Shown: positions 15,556 through 23,861 of the stretch, in pieces
How positions within the stretch are numbered: the stretch's first letter is position 1
Layout of the letters: the number at the start of each line of letters is the position of its first letter
Assembly (NCBI GenBank): GCA_902463725.1
Contig: CABQGK010000005.1
Coordinates: 1 to 64,000, forward strand
Length of the DNA: 64,000 nucleotides
Source: an uncultured Sutterella sp.
Lineage (GTDB): Bacteria; Pseudomonadota; Gammaproteobacteria; Burkholderiales; Burkholderiaceae_F
Direction: 5' to 3'
Position numbers and translations under genes: made by a program
Notes under the pieces: model-generated
Database searches by the model: none
What the model was told of the DNA's origin: nothing
What the model saw: only the letters and a program-made list of their open reading frames with translations

Positions 15556-16657
15556 ACAGGCAAGAAGCAAACCATACAGCGATGACGAACTCAAAACGAT
15601 GTTAGCACATCAAAGTTTCGCAGATTGTCAGCAATTACAGTTACAAGCATATAACTTAACAAGAGAAATACATGGCAATGATATTTACCTAAGAGGATTA
15701 ATAGAATTAAGTAATATATGCGACGCAAATTGTCGATATTGTGGAATTAGAAAAGGGAGAAAAAAACTCCAACGATATACTCTCTCCAGAGAAGATATTC
15801 TAAAATGTGCGGAATATGCTATTCAAAAAGGCTATGGATCACTTGCCCTTCAAGCTGGAGAAAGAAGGAATAAAGCTTGGATAGATGAAATTTCGTCTCT
15901 ATTAACCGCTCTTCGAGGCTTGACCATCCGTTATGGGGTAACTGAGACGTTCGGTCTTACGCTCAGCCTCGGCGAACAGAGTATCGATGTCTACGCGGCT
16001 TGGGCGCGTGCTTGGAAAAATCCGAACACGTTGCGATACTTACTCAGATTTGAGACAAGCAACCCCACGCTTTTTGCACATCTACACCCCTCCGATGGCA
16101 GATATGAGAAACAACTCACACATCGCTATGCTGCATTGCGAAACCTACGAGAGACCGGCTACCAAGTTGGCACTGGTGTCATGATTGGGCTACCAGGACA
16201 AACACTTGATGATCTTGTCGCCGATATCCGTATGTATCAATGTCTCGACGTCGACATGATTGGTATGGGTCCTTATCTCGTTAGTGAAGGTGCCGATATG
16301 TGTGCTGAGGGCATGATGGAGCGGTCTGCGCTACTGCAACGCTCCCTGAATATGATCGCTGTCACGCGCCTCGCCTTGCCAAAAACCAACATCGCAGCAA
16401 CCACCGCTTTGGAGAGCCTATTGCCTGGCGGGAGAATTGCAGCTTTCCTGTATGGCGCCAACGTACTCATGCCTAACCTCACACCCACTTCACCCCGTAG
16501 CACCTACCAACTCTACGACAACAAACCAGGCATCGATAGTGATGCGAGAGCCAACGATTTGCTTTTTGCACAAATTGAGTCACAAACGGGGCTACGGATT
16601 GCGCTTGGGAAAAGTGGCAATGCACTACGGTGGCAAGAACGCAAAACCCAGAGATAA
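15539..16657 (+). CDS. hydE: [FeFe]-hydrogenase maturation radical SAM enzyme HydE
   Basis: Radical SAM enzyme that works with HydG and HydF in building the H-cluster. The CX3CX2C motif is Cys61, Cys65, Cys68 (CDANCRYCGIRKG). GYGSLALQAGE, RFETSNPTLFAHLHP and GTGVMIGLPGQTLDDL are family blocks. I chose the ATG at 15539, with GGAG six bases upstream inside the end of hydF; the next upstream ATG, at 15527, is less well placed. About residues 20-120 (15600-15900) are written in AT-rich codons (TTA, ATA, AGA) unlike the rest of the gene, yet the frame is intact. No hydG or hydrogenase gene is in the window. Confidence 0.92.
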   Translation: MTTTNEQARSKPYSDDELKTMLAHQSFADCQQLQLQAYNLTREIHGNDIYLRGLIELSNICDANCRYCGIRKGRKKLQRYTLSREDILKCAEYAIQKGYGSLALQAGERRNKAWIDEISSLLTALRGLTIRYGVTETFGLTLSLGEQSIDVYAAWARAWKNPNTLRYLLRFETSNPTLFAHLHPSDGRYEKQLTHRYAALRNLRETGYQVGTGVMIGLPGQTLDDLVADIRMYQCLDVDMIGMGPYLVSEGADMCAEGMMERSALLQRSLNMIAVTRLALPKTNIAATTALESLLPGGRIAAFLYGANVLMPNLTPTSPRSTYQLYDNKPGIDSDARANDLLFAQIESQTGLRIALGKSGNALRWQERKTQR

Positions 16658-16684
16658 AAAGGAGGTTGGCGTAGCCTCCTTTTA
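16657..16684 (+). terminator. Intrinsic terminator after hydE
   Basis: Arms AAAAGGAGG/CCTCCTTTT with a nine-base loop start at the last base of the hydE stop codon and end in a T-run. The A-rich left side also gives a T-run on the other strand, so it may also stop transcripts from prfC. Confidence 0.85.
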
Positions 16685-16740
16685 TACGCGAGCGGTTACT
16701 CACTCTCGCAAAAACACCTGAACAAAGCTACTCCACAAGA

Positions 16741-16756
16741 GAGTGAGTACTCACTC
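16741..16756. repeat. Perfect 16-base palindrome at the 3' end of prfC
   Basis: GAGTGAGTACTCACTC overlaps the prfC stop codon. An inverted copy of its left half (ACTCACTCTC at 16698-16707) lies 31 bases to the left and can pair with GAGAGTGAGT at 16739-16748, so alternative structures are possible. Likely role: 3' end structure of the prfC message. Confidence 0.5.
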
Positions 16757-18355
16757 AATTTTCTCATTCATCTCGCGGGTCGCATGGAATTTAACCTGAG
16801 GCCAATGCTTCATTGTTGTCTCTAGGTTGTAGATCGACGTCGCTAAATACACAATATTTCCATTGACATCGGTCGCTAAGCGAGCACCCTGCTCCCGCTC
16901 AAAATCCTTTCGAGTTTGCTCGTCAGGAAAGGAAAGCCAGCGCGCTGTAGAAACATCGGTATGCTCATAAATGGCATCGACTTTGTATTCAGTAGCAAGG
17001 CGTTGTGCAACGATTTCGAACTGCAGCTGGCCCACAGCACCGAGCATGATATTGCCAATATCGTTTGTAAACACCTGAATGGCCCCCTCTTCACCGAGCT
17101 CCTGCAACCCCTTCTGAAGTTGTTTCGCCTTAAAGGGATCTTTGCTACGTGCTGCACGGAAAAGCTCTGGTGCAAAATTGGGGATCCCAGTAAAGGCTAG
17201 CTGTTCTCCTTCGGTGAGGGTATCGCCAATATGGAGCTGTCCGTGGTTGTAGATACCGATAATGTCACCAGCAACCGCATCTGTCATGATCACACGATCC
17301 TGAGCCATAAAGGTGAGCGCATTGGCCAATTTCATTTCACGTCCTTCGCGTGTATGAAACACCTTCATGCCTGGCGTATAACGCCCAGAGCAGACTCGGA
17401 AGAAAGCAATACGATCTCGATGACGCGGATCCATATTTGCCTGAATCTTGAAAACAAACCCAGTAAAAGGCTCCTCGGTCGGCTGCACCATACGGCTACC
17501 AGCATTGCGCTCGCGAGGAGATGGCGCCCAATTCACCAACGCATCCAAGAGATCTTGAACACCAAAGTTATTGACACCAGAACCGAAAAATACAGGGCTT
17601 TGTTCTGCATTTAAAAATTTCTGCAGATCAAATGGCTCTGTTGCACCTTGTACTAATTCAATACCTTCTCTAGCTATGGACATTTCCATAGGGAATAATC
17701 GATCTAATTCTGGATTATCCAGCCCTTCAATAATTTCCTTTTCTCCAGAAAGACGCTCTTCCCCTGCCGTGAATTTAACCATATGGTTTTTAAGAAGAGA
17801 AAATACTCCACGGAAAGTTTTTCCCATTCCAATTGGCCAAGTGATTGGAACACACTGCAGTTTCAGTACGCTTTCGATCTCGCTTAACAAATCGAGTGGA
17901 GAACGCACTTCACGGTCAAGCTTATTAATGAAGGTAATGATCGGAGTGTTGCGCATGCGGCAGACCTCAAGCAACTTGATGGTCTGCGCTTCAACACCTT
18001 TAGCCGCATCGATAACCATGATGGCAGCATCGACCGCAGTTAGCACACGGTAGGTATCTTCAGAAAAGTCCTCGTGCCCCGGCGTATCAAGCAGATTGAT
18101 CACATGATCGTCATACTTGAACTGCATGACCGAACTTGTCACCGAAATCCCACGCTCCTTCTCAACCTCCATCCAGTCGGAGGTAGCATGGCGGGCAGCC
18201 TTTCGGCCCTTAACCGCGCCAGCAAGTTGAATAGCACCTCCGAAAAGCAGTAGCTTCTCAGTAAGCGTTGTCTTACCGGCGTCAGGGTGGGAAATAATGG
18301 CAAAGGTACGACGATCTTCAACGTCATGCACCAATGCAGGATTTGGACTGGTCAT
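16751..18355 (-). CDS. prfC: Peptide chain release factor 3 (RF3)
   Basis: Translational GTPase that ejects RF1/RF2 from the ribosome after termination. G1 is SHPDAGKTTLTEK (~residue 20), the switch region KERGISVTSSV, G3 DTPGHEDFSEDTYR and G4 FINKLDRE; 534 residues is the normal length. The start at 18355 has only a weak ribosome site. Codons for about residues 170-258 (17581-17850) are markedly AT-rich compared with both sides, a block like the one in hydE. It is convergent with hydE. Confidence 0.95.
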   Translation of the reverse strand: MTSPNPALVHDVEDRRTFAIISHPDAGKTTLTEKLLLFGGAIQLAGAVKGRKAARHATSDWMEVEKERGISVTSSVMQFKYDDHVINLLDTPGHEDFSEDTYRVLTAVDAAIMVIDAAKGVEAQTIKLLEVCRMRNTPIITFINKLDREVRSPLDLLSEIESVLKLQCVPITWPIGMGKTFRGVFSLLKNHMVKFTAGEERLSGEKEIIEGLDNPELDRLFPMEMSIAREGIELVQGATEPFDLQKFLNAEQSPVFFGSGVNNFGVQDLLDALVNWAPSPRERNAGSRMVQPTEEPFTGFVFKIQANMDPRHRDRIAFFRVCSGRYTPGMKVFHTREGREMKLANALTFMAQDRVIMTDAVAGDIIGIYNHGQLHIGDTLTEGEQLAFTGIPNFAPELFRAARSKDPFKAKQLQKGLQELGEEGAIQVFTNDIGNIMLGAVGQLQFEIVAQRLATEYKVDAIYEHTDVSTARWLSFPDEQTRKDFEREQGARLATDVNGNIVYLATSIYNLETTMKHWPQVKFHATREMNEKIE

Positions 18356-18502
18356 AGCGCATTTAGAAAAAAAGGGGGTTAATACAGGCTCTCGCTATTA
18401 GCACATATCGTGCCGAGGCAGGTATACCGAAAGAAAAGTCCATTATTCTAACAACTTGTGCTACAGGCGACACCGAAGACCTTCGCTGAAATCATCGCGC
18501 CA

Positions 18503-18539
18503 GAGCGACAGAAGCAGACAGCCTGAACTTCTGTCGCTC
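18503..18539 (-). terminator. Long stem-loop after tex
   Basis: Twelve-base perfect arms GAGCGACAGAAG/CTTCTGTCGCTC with a 13-base loop begin 19 bases past the tex stop. No T-run follows on either strand, so it may stabilise the 3' end or help Rho-dependent termination. The rest of the ~200-base prfC-tex spacer shows nothing else to me. Confidence 0.5.
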
Positions 18540-18557
18540 AAGCGCTAGGCTCGACAA

Positions 18558-20837
18558 TTAGCGCTTCAGGTTAAGTTTCCCAAAAGCAGCTGCCATAGCG
18601 CTCTGCGCTGGATTGTCACGACGCGTACGCGGCATACGCTCAGCATCAGCGCGGCGGGCACCACGCGCTTGAGCGTTTGCCCCAGTTTTCTTCATGGTCA
18701 GCGAGATACGGTGACGCGCCTCGTCTACTTCGAGAACCGAGACCTTCACAATATCGCCCACTTTCACGATGTCATGTGGGTCAGAGACAAAGCGATCAGA
18801 GAGTTGTGAAATATGCACAAGCCCATCTTGATGCACACCAATATCGACAAACGCACCAAACGCAGCAACGTTGGTCACCACCCCCTCGAGCTGCATACCA
18901 ACACGAAGGTCTGCCATGGTCTGAACTTCTTCAGAGAAATTGGCATAGGTGAACTGCTCGCGAGGGTCTCTAGCAGGCTTCTCAAGCTCTCGAACAATAT
19001 CCTCAAGCGTTGGTAGACCCGTAGTTTCGGTCACAAAGTTCGACAATTTGAGCGTACGCAACAGCGCCCCCTGTCCCATGACTTCCTCGAGAGGGCGCCC
19101 GAGTGTCGCAAGCATGCGCTCTACGATCGGATAGCTCTCAGGATGCACCGACGTGCAGTCAAGCGGGTTATCGCCGCCATTGATTCGCAGAAAACCAATG
19201 CACTGCGTATAGGTCTTGGGACCCATCATCTTGACTTTTGTCAGCTCCGATCGATTTTTGAAGCCGCCCAGGCTCGTTCGCAACTCCACAATGTTCTTTG
19301 CTTTCGTCAGTCCAAGACCAGAAATGCGACGCAAAATTTCGACGCTAGCCGTGTTGACGTCGACACCTACAGCATTCACGCAGTCTTCTACCACATGGTC
19401 GAGCCGCTCTGCGAGTTGGGTCTGATTGACGTCATGCTGGTACTGACCAACACCAATGGCCTGTGGATCAATCTTGACTAGTTCTGCCAGCGGATCCTGC
19501 AAACGGCGCGCAATGGAAATCGCCCCACGGAAGCTAACATCCACATCTGGAAATTCAGCCGCAGCAGCTTCGGAGGCTGAATAGACAGACGCCCCAGCTT
19601 CACTCACCACAACTTTATGTGCATTGAGCTCTGGATGTTGGCGTAGTAGCTTACCGACCAACACATCCGTTTCTCGGCTCGCGGTACCATTACCAATTGC
19701 CAAGAATTCCACCTTATGCTCAGCGCACGCCACACGAATCATCTCCATCGCGGCCTTCTCATCTCGTTGAGGAAAGACCACAAAAGTCTTGAGCAATGCT
19801 CCCTGAGCGTTCACCACAGCAATCTTGCAGCCGTTGCGATACCCTGGATCAAGTCCCATCACCACTCGACTACCAGCCGGAGCTGCCATCAGTAAGGCCT
19901 TGAGATTTGTACCAAAGACATCGATCGCCTTGGAGTCTGCGATTTCTTTAAGGCGTCCCAGCAATTCCGTCTCCAACGATGGTAAAAGCTTAATACGCCA
20001 AGTCCAATCCGCAGCTAGCGACAGCCAATCATCCTTGGCTCGCGTAGCGAGCATTGGCAACAAGGCGCGCTCGAGCTGCAGACGGTAGCGCTCCGTTAGC
20101 TCGGGCGTATTTTCGAGGCCAATGCGTAGCACGCCAAGTCGAAAACCACGTAAGAGCGCAAGCGCACGGTGTGAAGGAATGCGATCAATCGCTTCGGAAT
20201 AATCGAAGTAATCTTTAAACGTAGCCGCTCCCTCGACAGACTCATCCACCAATTTGGAGACCAACATGCCTTCACGCCACAGCGCTTCGCGCATGGCTGG
20301 CACCAAAACAGAGTTGTCAGTGATGCGTTCTGCAAGGATTGCGCGGATTCCCTTCAAGACAGCATCAACGCTATCGTAGGGCGATTCAGCCTGCACATAG
20401 GCCTGTGCCAAATCCTCTGCTGCCCCTTGCTCTGCAATCACTGCCTCTAACAACGGTTCTAATCCCGCCTCCTTGGCCGCCATCGCGGCGTTGTGACGCT
20501 TAGGCCGATAAGGAAGGTACAAGTCCTCTAGTTGCTGGCGGTTGTCAGCCACCATGATTTCACGCTCGAGATCCGCAGAAAGTTTGCCCTGTTCAGAAAT
20601 GCTCTTGAGTACCGTCTCTCTCCGATCTTCCAGTGCTGTGTAATAGAGATAGCGCTCCTCGAGCAAGCGTAATTGTGTGTCGTCAAGACTTCCCGTACGC
20701 TCCTTGCGGTAGCGTGCAATAAAGGGGACCGTGGCATTTTCAGCAAAAAGCTCAATGACGGCTTGAACCTGCCAAGGCTGAATGGAAATATCACGGGCAA
20801 TATATTGGATGATGCGAGTGTTGCGATCAGAATTCAT
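18558..20837 (-). CDS. tex: Transcription accessory protein Tex
   Basis: A 759-residue nucleic-acid-binding protein. It has the N-terminal Tex helices (VPFIARYRKERTGSLDD, LEDLYLPYRPKR), a YqgF/RNase H-like domain (VVMGLDPGYRNGCKIAVV), helix-hairpin-helix repeats (ISGLGLTKAKNIVELR) and a C-terminal S1 domain (GMQLEGVVTNVAAFGAFVDI) followed by a basic tail. Tex is linked to transcription and stress tolerance; its exact function is unsettled. Normal length and domain order. Confidence 0.95.
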   Translation of the reverse strand: MNSDRNTRIIQYIARDISIQPWQVQAVIELFAENATVPFIARYRKERTGSLDDTQLRLLEERYLYYTALEDRRETVLKSISEQGKLSADLEREIMVADNRQQLEDLYLPYRPKRHNAAMAAKEAGLEPLLEAVIAEQGAAEDLAQAYVQAESPYDSVDAVLKGIRAILAERITDNSVLVPAMREALWREGMLVSKLVDESVEGAATFKDYFDYSEAIDRIPSHRALALLRGFRLGVLRIGLENTPELTERYRLQLERALLPMLATRAKDDWLSLAADWTWRIKLLPSLETELLGRLKEIADSKAIDVFGTNLKALLMAAPAGSRVVMGLDPGYRNGCKIAVVNAQGALLKTFVVFPQRDEKAAMEMIRVACAEHKVEFLAIGNGTASRETDVLVGKLLRQHPELNAHKVVVSEAGASVYSASEAAAAEFPDVDVSFRGAISIARRLQDPLAELVKIDPQAIGVGQYQHDVNQTQLAERLDHVVEDCVNAVGVDVNTASVEILRRISGLGLTKAKNIVELRTSLGGFKNRSELTKVKMMGPKTYTQCIGFLRINGGDNPLDCTSVHPESYPIVERMLATLGRPLEEVMGQGALLRTLKLSNFVTETTGLPTLEDIVRELEKPARDPREQFTYANFSEEVQTMADLRVGMQLEGVVTNVAAFGAFVDIGVHQDGLVHISQLSDRFVSDPHDIVKVGDIVKVSVLEVDEARHRISLTMKKTGANAQARGARRADAERMPRTRRDNPAQSAMAAAFGKLNLKR

Positions 20838-20917
20838 AGAAATGGATTAGAGACAAAAGCGCCTGCGCCCAAGGAATATTGAGCAACAGGACGCTTTGTG
20901 AAGAAAGGCGACAAACG

Positions 20918-21391
20918 TTAATTGGCGTGCTTTTGAAAAATGCGTTGCAGGAGCTCTCGCACGAGAAACTCATCCTTATCTTGATAAGCCTGCTTTCGCA
21001 CATCCTCAAACATAGGATTCTCATTGCGCGCCTCCTCCTCGTAGAGGAAACGTACAAAGAGATTATCCGCTTCGGGCTCCTCAAGCTTGATCACGAAACT
21101 AGATGGTGGAAAATCAGCCGTTCCGTCGACCATCGTCACAATTTCTCGAGTTGCCGTGTGCACGTCAACTGTATCCGTCACCACGACATTAGAAAAATGT
21201 AGCTGACGCCGCAACCGCAGACCGTTTTCACTTTCGTTGCGCTCAAGAATTTCGCTAGCGCTCAAGTGTTCAACGAACTCCTGAGGTTTATGGACATACT
21301 CCATAAGCGCATCCCAAAAGTCCGAAGCGCTGATGCCGTCTTGCGGACCGTGAGACACACGAATAATGTGTTCGTGAAAAGTGGTAAACAT
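20918..21391 (-). CDS. DUF1857 (AtaL-like, SRPBCC fold) family protein
   Basis: A 157-residue cytosolic protein. The run from ISASDFWDALMEYVHKPQEF through EILERN and LRRQLHFSNVVVTDTV matches the DUF1857/AtaL-like family of START-type ligand-binding folds, whose function is not established. The C-terminal third is acidic and Glu/Asp/Arg rich. It lies 45 bases downstream of aapM on the same strand, where the transporter ATPase gene would normally be, and may be co-transcribed with it. Confidence 0.7.
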   Translation of the reverse strand: MFTTFHEHIIRVSHGPQDGISASDFWDALMEYVHKPQEFVEHLSASEILERNESENGLRLRRQLHFSNVVVTDTVDVHTATREIVTMVDGTADFPPSSFVIKLEEPEADNLFVRFLYEEEARNENPMFEDVRKQAYQDKDEFLVRELLQRIFQKHAN

Positions 21392-21436
21392 GATGACTTC
21401 ACACCTAAATATTGACTTGAAATAGTAGCGTCAATG

Positions 21437-22522
21437 TTAACGCCGTTTGTTCCCGCCAAGATAACCCTCAAGCCAAAGACTGTAGCGTGAGATGATAAAG
21501 CTACAGACAAAATAGATCACAGCAATAAAGACATAACCCTCAACAAAGAAGCTACGCCAACGGGCATCCCCCAAAGCGAGTTTGAGACCGCCCGTCAAGT
21601 CCGTCATCGAAACAACCGTCACAAGGGATGTATCCATAAAGCAGGACAGCAGACTATTGATGAAGGCAGGAATCACCGCTACTAACGCTTGCGGCAAAAT
21701 CACATAAGCATATACCTGGGGTTTCGTGAGCCCGAGTGAAGCTGCAGCATTAAACTGCCCCGCTGGGATCGTCTGAATCCCGCCGCGAACCGTCTCGGCA
21801 ATATAGGCAGCCTGAAAGAGAATGATGCCAACCGTCACTCGCCAAAACGCATCCAACCGTACTCCTGCAGGCAAAAGCAACGGGAAAATAAACGTTGACA
21901 TGAAGAGTACCGTAATCAACGGTACACCACGCACAAGCTCTATGTAGCCAGTTGCTACCCCCGACACAATCGGCATGGAACTGCGGCGGCCTATCGCTAG
22001 CACAATACCAATTGGTATGGAGACACCCATACCAAAAAGTGTCAAGAGAACCGTCAATGGAAACCCGCCCCACAAGTCCGTCGTAACATGGCTAAGTCCG
22101 AAGACCCCACCTTGCATCAGCGAAAAGAATGCAACCAATCCAACACCCCAAGCCCAAAGCAAGTACTTTGAGTATGGTTTTCTCCATGTTGCTGGAAACG
22201 CTGATGCAATGAGCAACATGATGACAAGTAAGGTCGCTAGTCCAGCGCGCCACTGCTGCTCATAGGGATAGCGTCCAAATAAAATCAGACGCCACTTCTC
22301 CGTAACAAATCCCCAACATGCTCCGCCTGCGGCACGGCACGCTTCGGCATCAGGAGCAGTAACCGCATGAAGAACGCCCCAACTAAAGAGACGAACCACA
22401 ACGAGCACAATAACGGCGAGCGCGACAATCGTAACAATACTCGCGGGCACAGAATAGAAAAATTGCTGGCGAATACGATGGGCAAGCGAACCTCTGAAGG
22501 AGGATTGCGACACAATCTGCAT
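21437..22522 (-). CDS. aapM: Amino-acid ABC transporter permease (AapM type)
   Basis: Inner-membrane permease of the general L-amino-acid family. About eight hydrophobic segments are visible. The permease signature is in the C-terminal half: YIELVRGVPLITVLFM, then ETVRGGIQTIPAGQFNAAAS, which contains the EAA loop that docks the ATPase. The ATG at 22522 follows GAAGGAGAG. It is 15 bases downstream of aapQ. The partner ATPase AapP is not encoded next to it. Confidence 0.88.
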   Translation of the reverse strand: MQIVSQSSFRGSLAHRIRQQFFYSVPASIVTIVALAVIVLVVVRLFSWGVLHAVTAPDAEACRAAGGACWGFVTEKWRLILFGRYPYEQQWRAGLATLLVIMLLIASAFPATWRKPYSKYLLWAWGVGLVAFFSLMQGGVFGLSHVTTDLWGGFPLTVLLTLFGMGVSIPIGIVLAIGRRSSMPIVSGVATGYIELVRGVPLITVLFMSTFIFPLLLPAGVRLDAFWRVTVGIILFQAAYIAETVRGGIQTIPAGQFNAAASLGLTKPQVYAYVILPQALVAVIPAFINSLLSCFMDTSLVTVVSMTDLTGGLKLALGDARWRSFFVEGYVFIAVIYFVCSFIISRYSLWLEGYLGGNKRR

Positions 22523-22537
22523 GATGACTCTCCTTCT

Positions 22538-23713
22538 TTACTGAGGTGCCTTCATAACGCGGGCATTGAGCGCATTCATTGCCATCGACGTTATGAGATT
22601 GAGCGTGAGATAGACCATCATGATGATGCAAATCACTTCGATGGCTTGTGCACTCACATTAATGGTGGTATTACCAATATTGACCAAATCGGGATACCCG
22701 ACCACCACAGCCAAGGAAGAATTTTTAGTGAGGTTCATGTATTGACTGGCCAATGGAGGAATGACGAGCCTCATGGATTGCGGGAAAATCACGTAGCTCA
22801 CGGTCTCAGCACGTGTCAAGCCAAGCGCTAGCCCAGCATCCCATTGCTGAGGACGCACAGCTAGCACACCCGCGCGGATTATTTCCGCAATGGACGCACT
22901 CGTAAACAGGGTTAGGCCAAGCCAAATCGAGAGAAACTCAGGTGTCAGCTGCCCTCCGCCCGTCAAGGCAAAGCGTGTTTGTTCAGGATGCGACCAACCG
23001 AGCACAGCACCAAACCCAACCCAGACCACAGCGCCCATCAAAGCAAAAGCAACAAAAGCCCAAACACCAGCCATTAGATGCGTAAGGCGCCCAAGGAGCA
23101 GACGATAGACAACCGCCGCACAGAGCGCACCAGCCACTACCCCTGCCGCAATAGCTTTCATGACCTCAATAGGCTCAGCAAACTGCAATCCAGACTTGGA
23201 AAGATAAACCCAGTTTCCGATATGTAAAGCACTACGCGCCCCTGGCAATAATTCGGTAACAGTTAAGTACACAGCAAGCAGCAAAACCAAAAGCGGAATA
23301 TTGCGATACACCTCAACATGTGCTGCCCCGAGTAGCTTCAGCATGGGATGCTTTGAGAGGCGCATCAACCCTACGACAATGCCAAGTAGGGTCGCTGAAA
23401 TAATGGCAAAAAAAGAAACTTTTACCGTGTTGAGCACACCAACGACAAATCCCATCCAAGCGGGATCTGCACTCGTAAAGGCTAGAGGAGACTCACCAAT
23501 ATCAAAACCTGCTGGGTTGAAGATGAAAGCAAAGCCACTTCGAATGTGGCGAGCAGCCAAGTTCTCGGAGACATTCATCGTTGCTGCCGCGAGTAGCGCA
23601 ACCAATACGAGCAGCAGGACGGCTTGTATGGTGTAATCACGGCGGCGACGGGCGGCCTGGCGCTCCCTCCAGGCTTCGTCACCTTCAATACCAAAAGAGT
23701 TCTTCGATAACAT
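22538..23713 (-). CDS. aapQ: Amino-acid ABC transporter permease (AapQ type)
   Basis: Second inner-membrane permease of the same importer. A charged N-terminus (ERQAARRRRDYT) leads into the first membrane helix. An enlarged periplasmic/membrane insert (~residues 150-245) precedes the EAA loop ASIAEIIRAGVLAVRPQQWD. 391 residues agrees with AapQ. It is separated from aapJ by a stem-loop that probably lowers permease expression relative to the binding protein. Confidence 0.88.
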   Translation of the reverse strand: MLSKNSFGIEGDEAWRERQAARRRRDYTIQAVLLLVLVALLAAATMNVSENLAARHIRSGFAFIFNPAGFDIGESPLAFTSADPAWMGFVVGVLNTVKVSFFAIISATLLGIVVGLMRLSKHPMLKLLGAAHVEVYRNIPLLVLLLAVYLTVTELLPGARSALHIGNWVYLSKSGLQFAEPIEVMKAIAAGVVAGALCAAVVYRLLLGRLTHLMAGVWAFVAFALMGAVVWVGFGAVLGWSHPEQTRFALTGGGQLTPEFLSIWLGLTLFTSASIAEIIRAGVLAVRPQQWDAGLALGLTRAETVSYVIFPQSMRLVIPPLASQYMNLTKNSSLAVVVGYPDLVNIGNTTINVSAQAIEVICIIMMVYLTLNLITSMAMNALNARVMKAPQ

Positions 23714-23810
23714 AGTTAAAACTCAAGCGTCGAGGATGAAATTCGTTGTGACAAAAGGCCTAGAGAGCGACCTAGCTGCCCTAACAATTAGGTTTCGTTG
23801 ATTATCAGAA

Positions 23811-23838
23811 AGGCTCCCGAGAGTGTCTGCGGGAGCCT
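23811..23838 (-). terminator. Stem-loop between aapJ and aapQ (attenuator)
   Basis: Nine-base arms AGGCTCCCG/CGGGAGCCT enclose a ten-base loop. The stronger T-run is on the plus strand and only CCTTTCTG follows on the minus strand. In binding-protein operons such an element usually lets some transcription through to the permeases. Confidence 0.65.
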
Positions 23839-23861
23839 TTTTCAGTACGGTGCTAGGCTGA

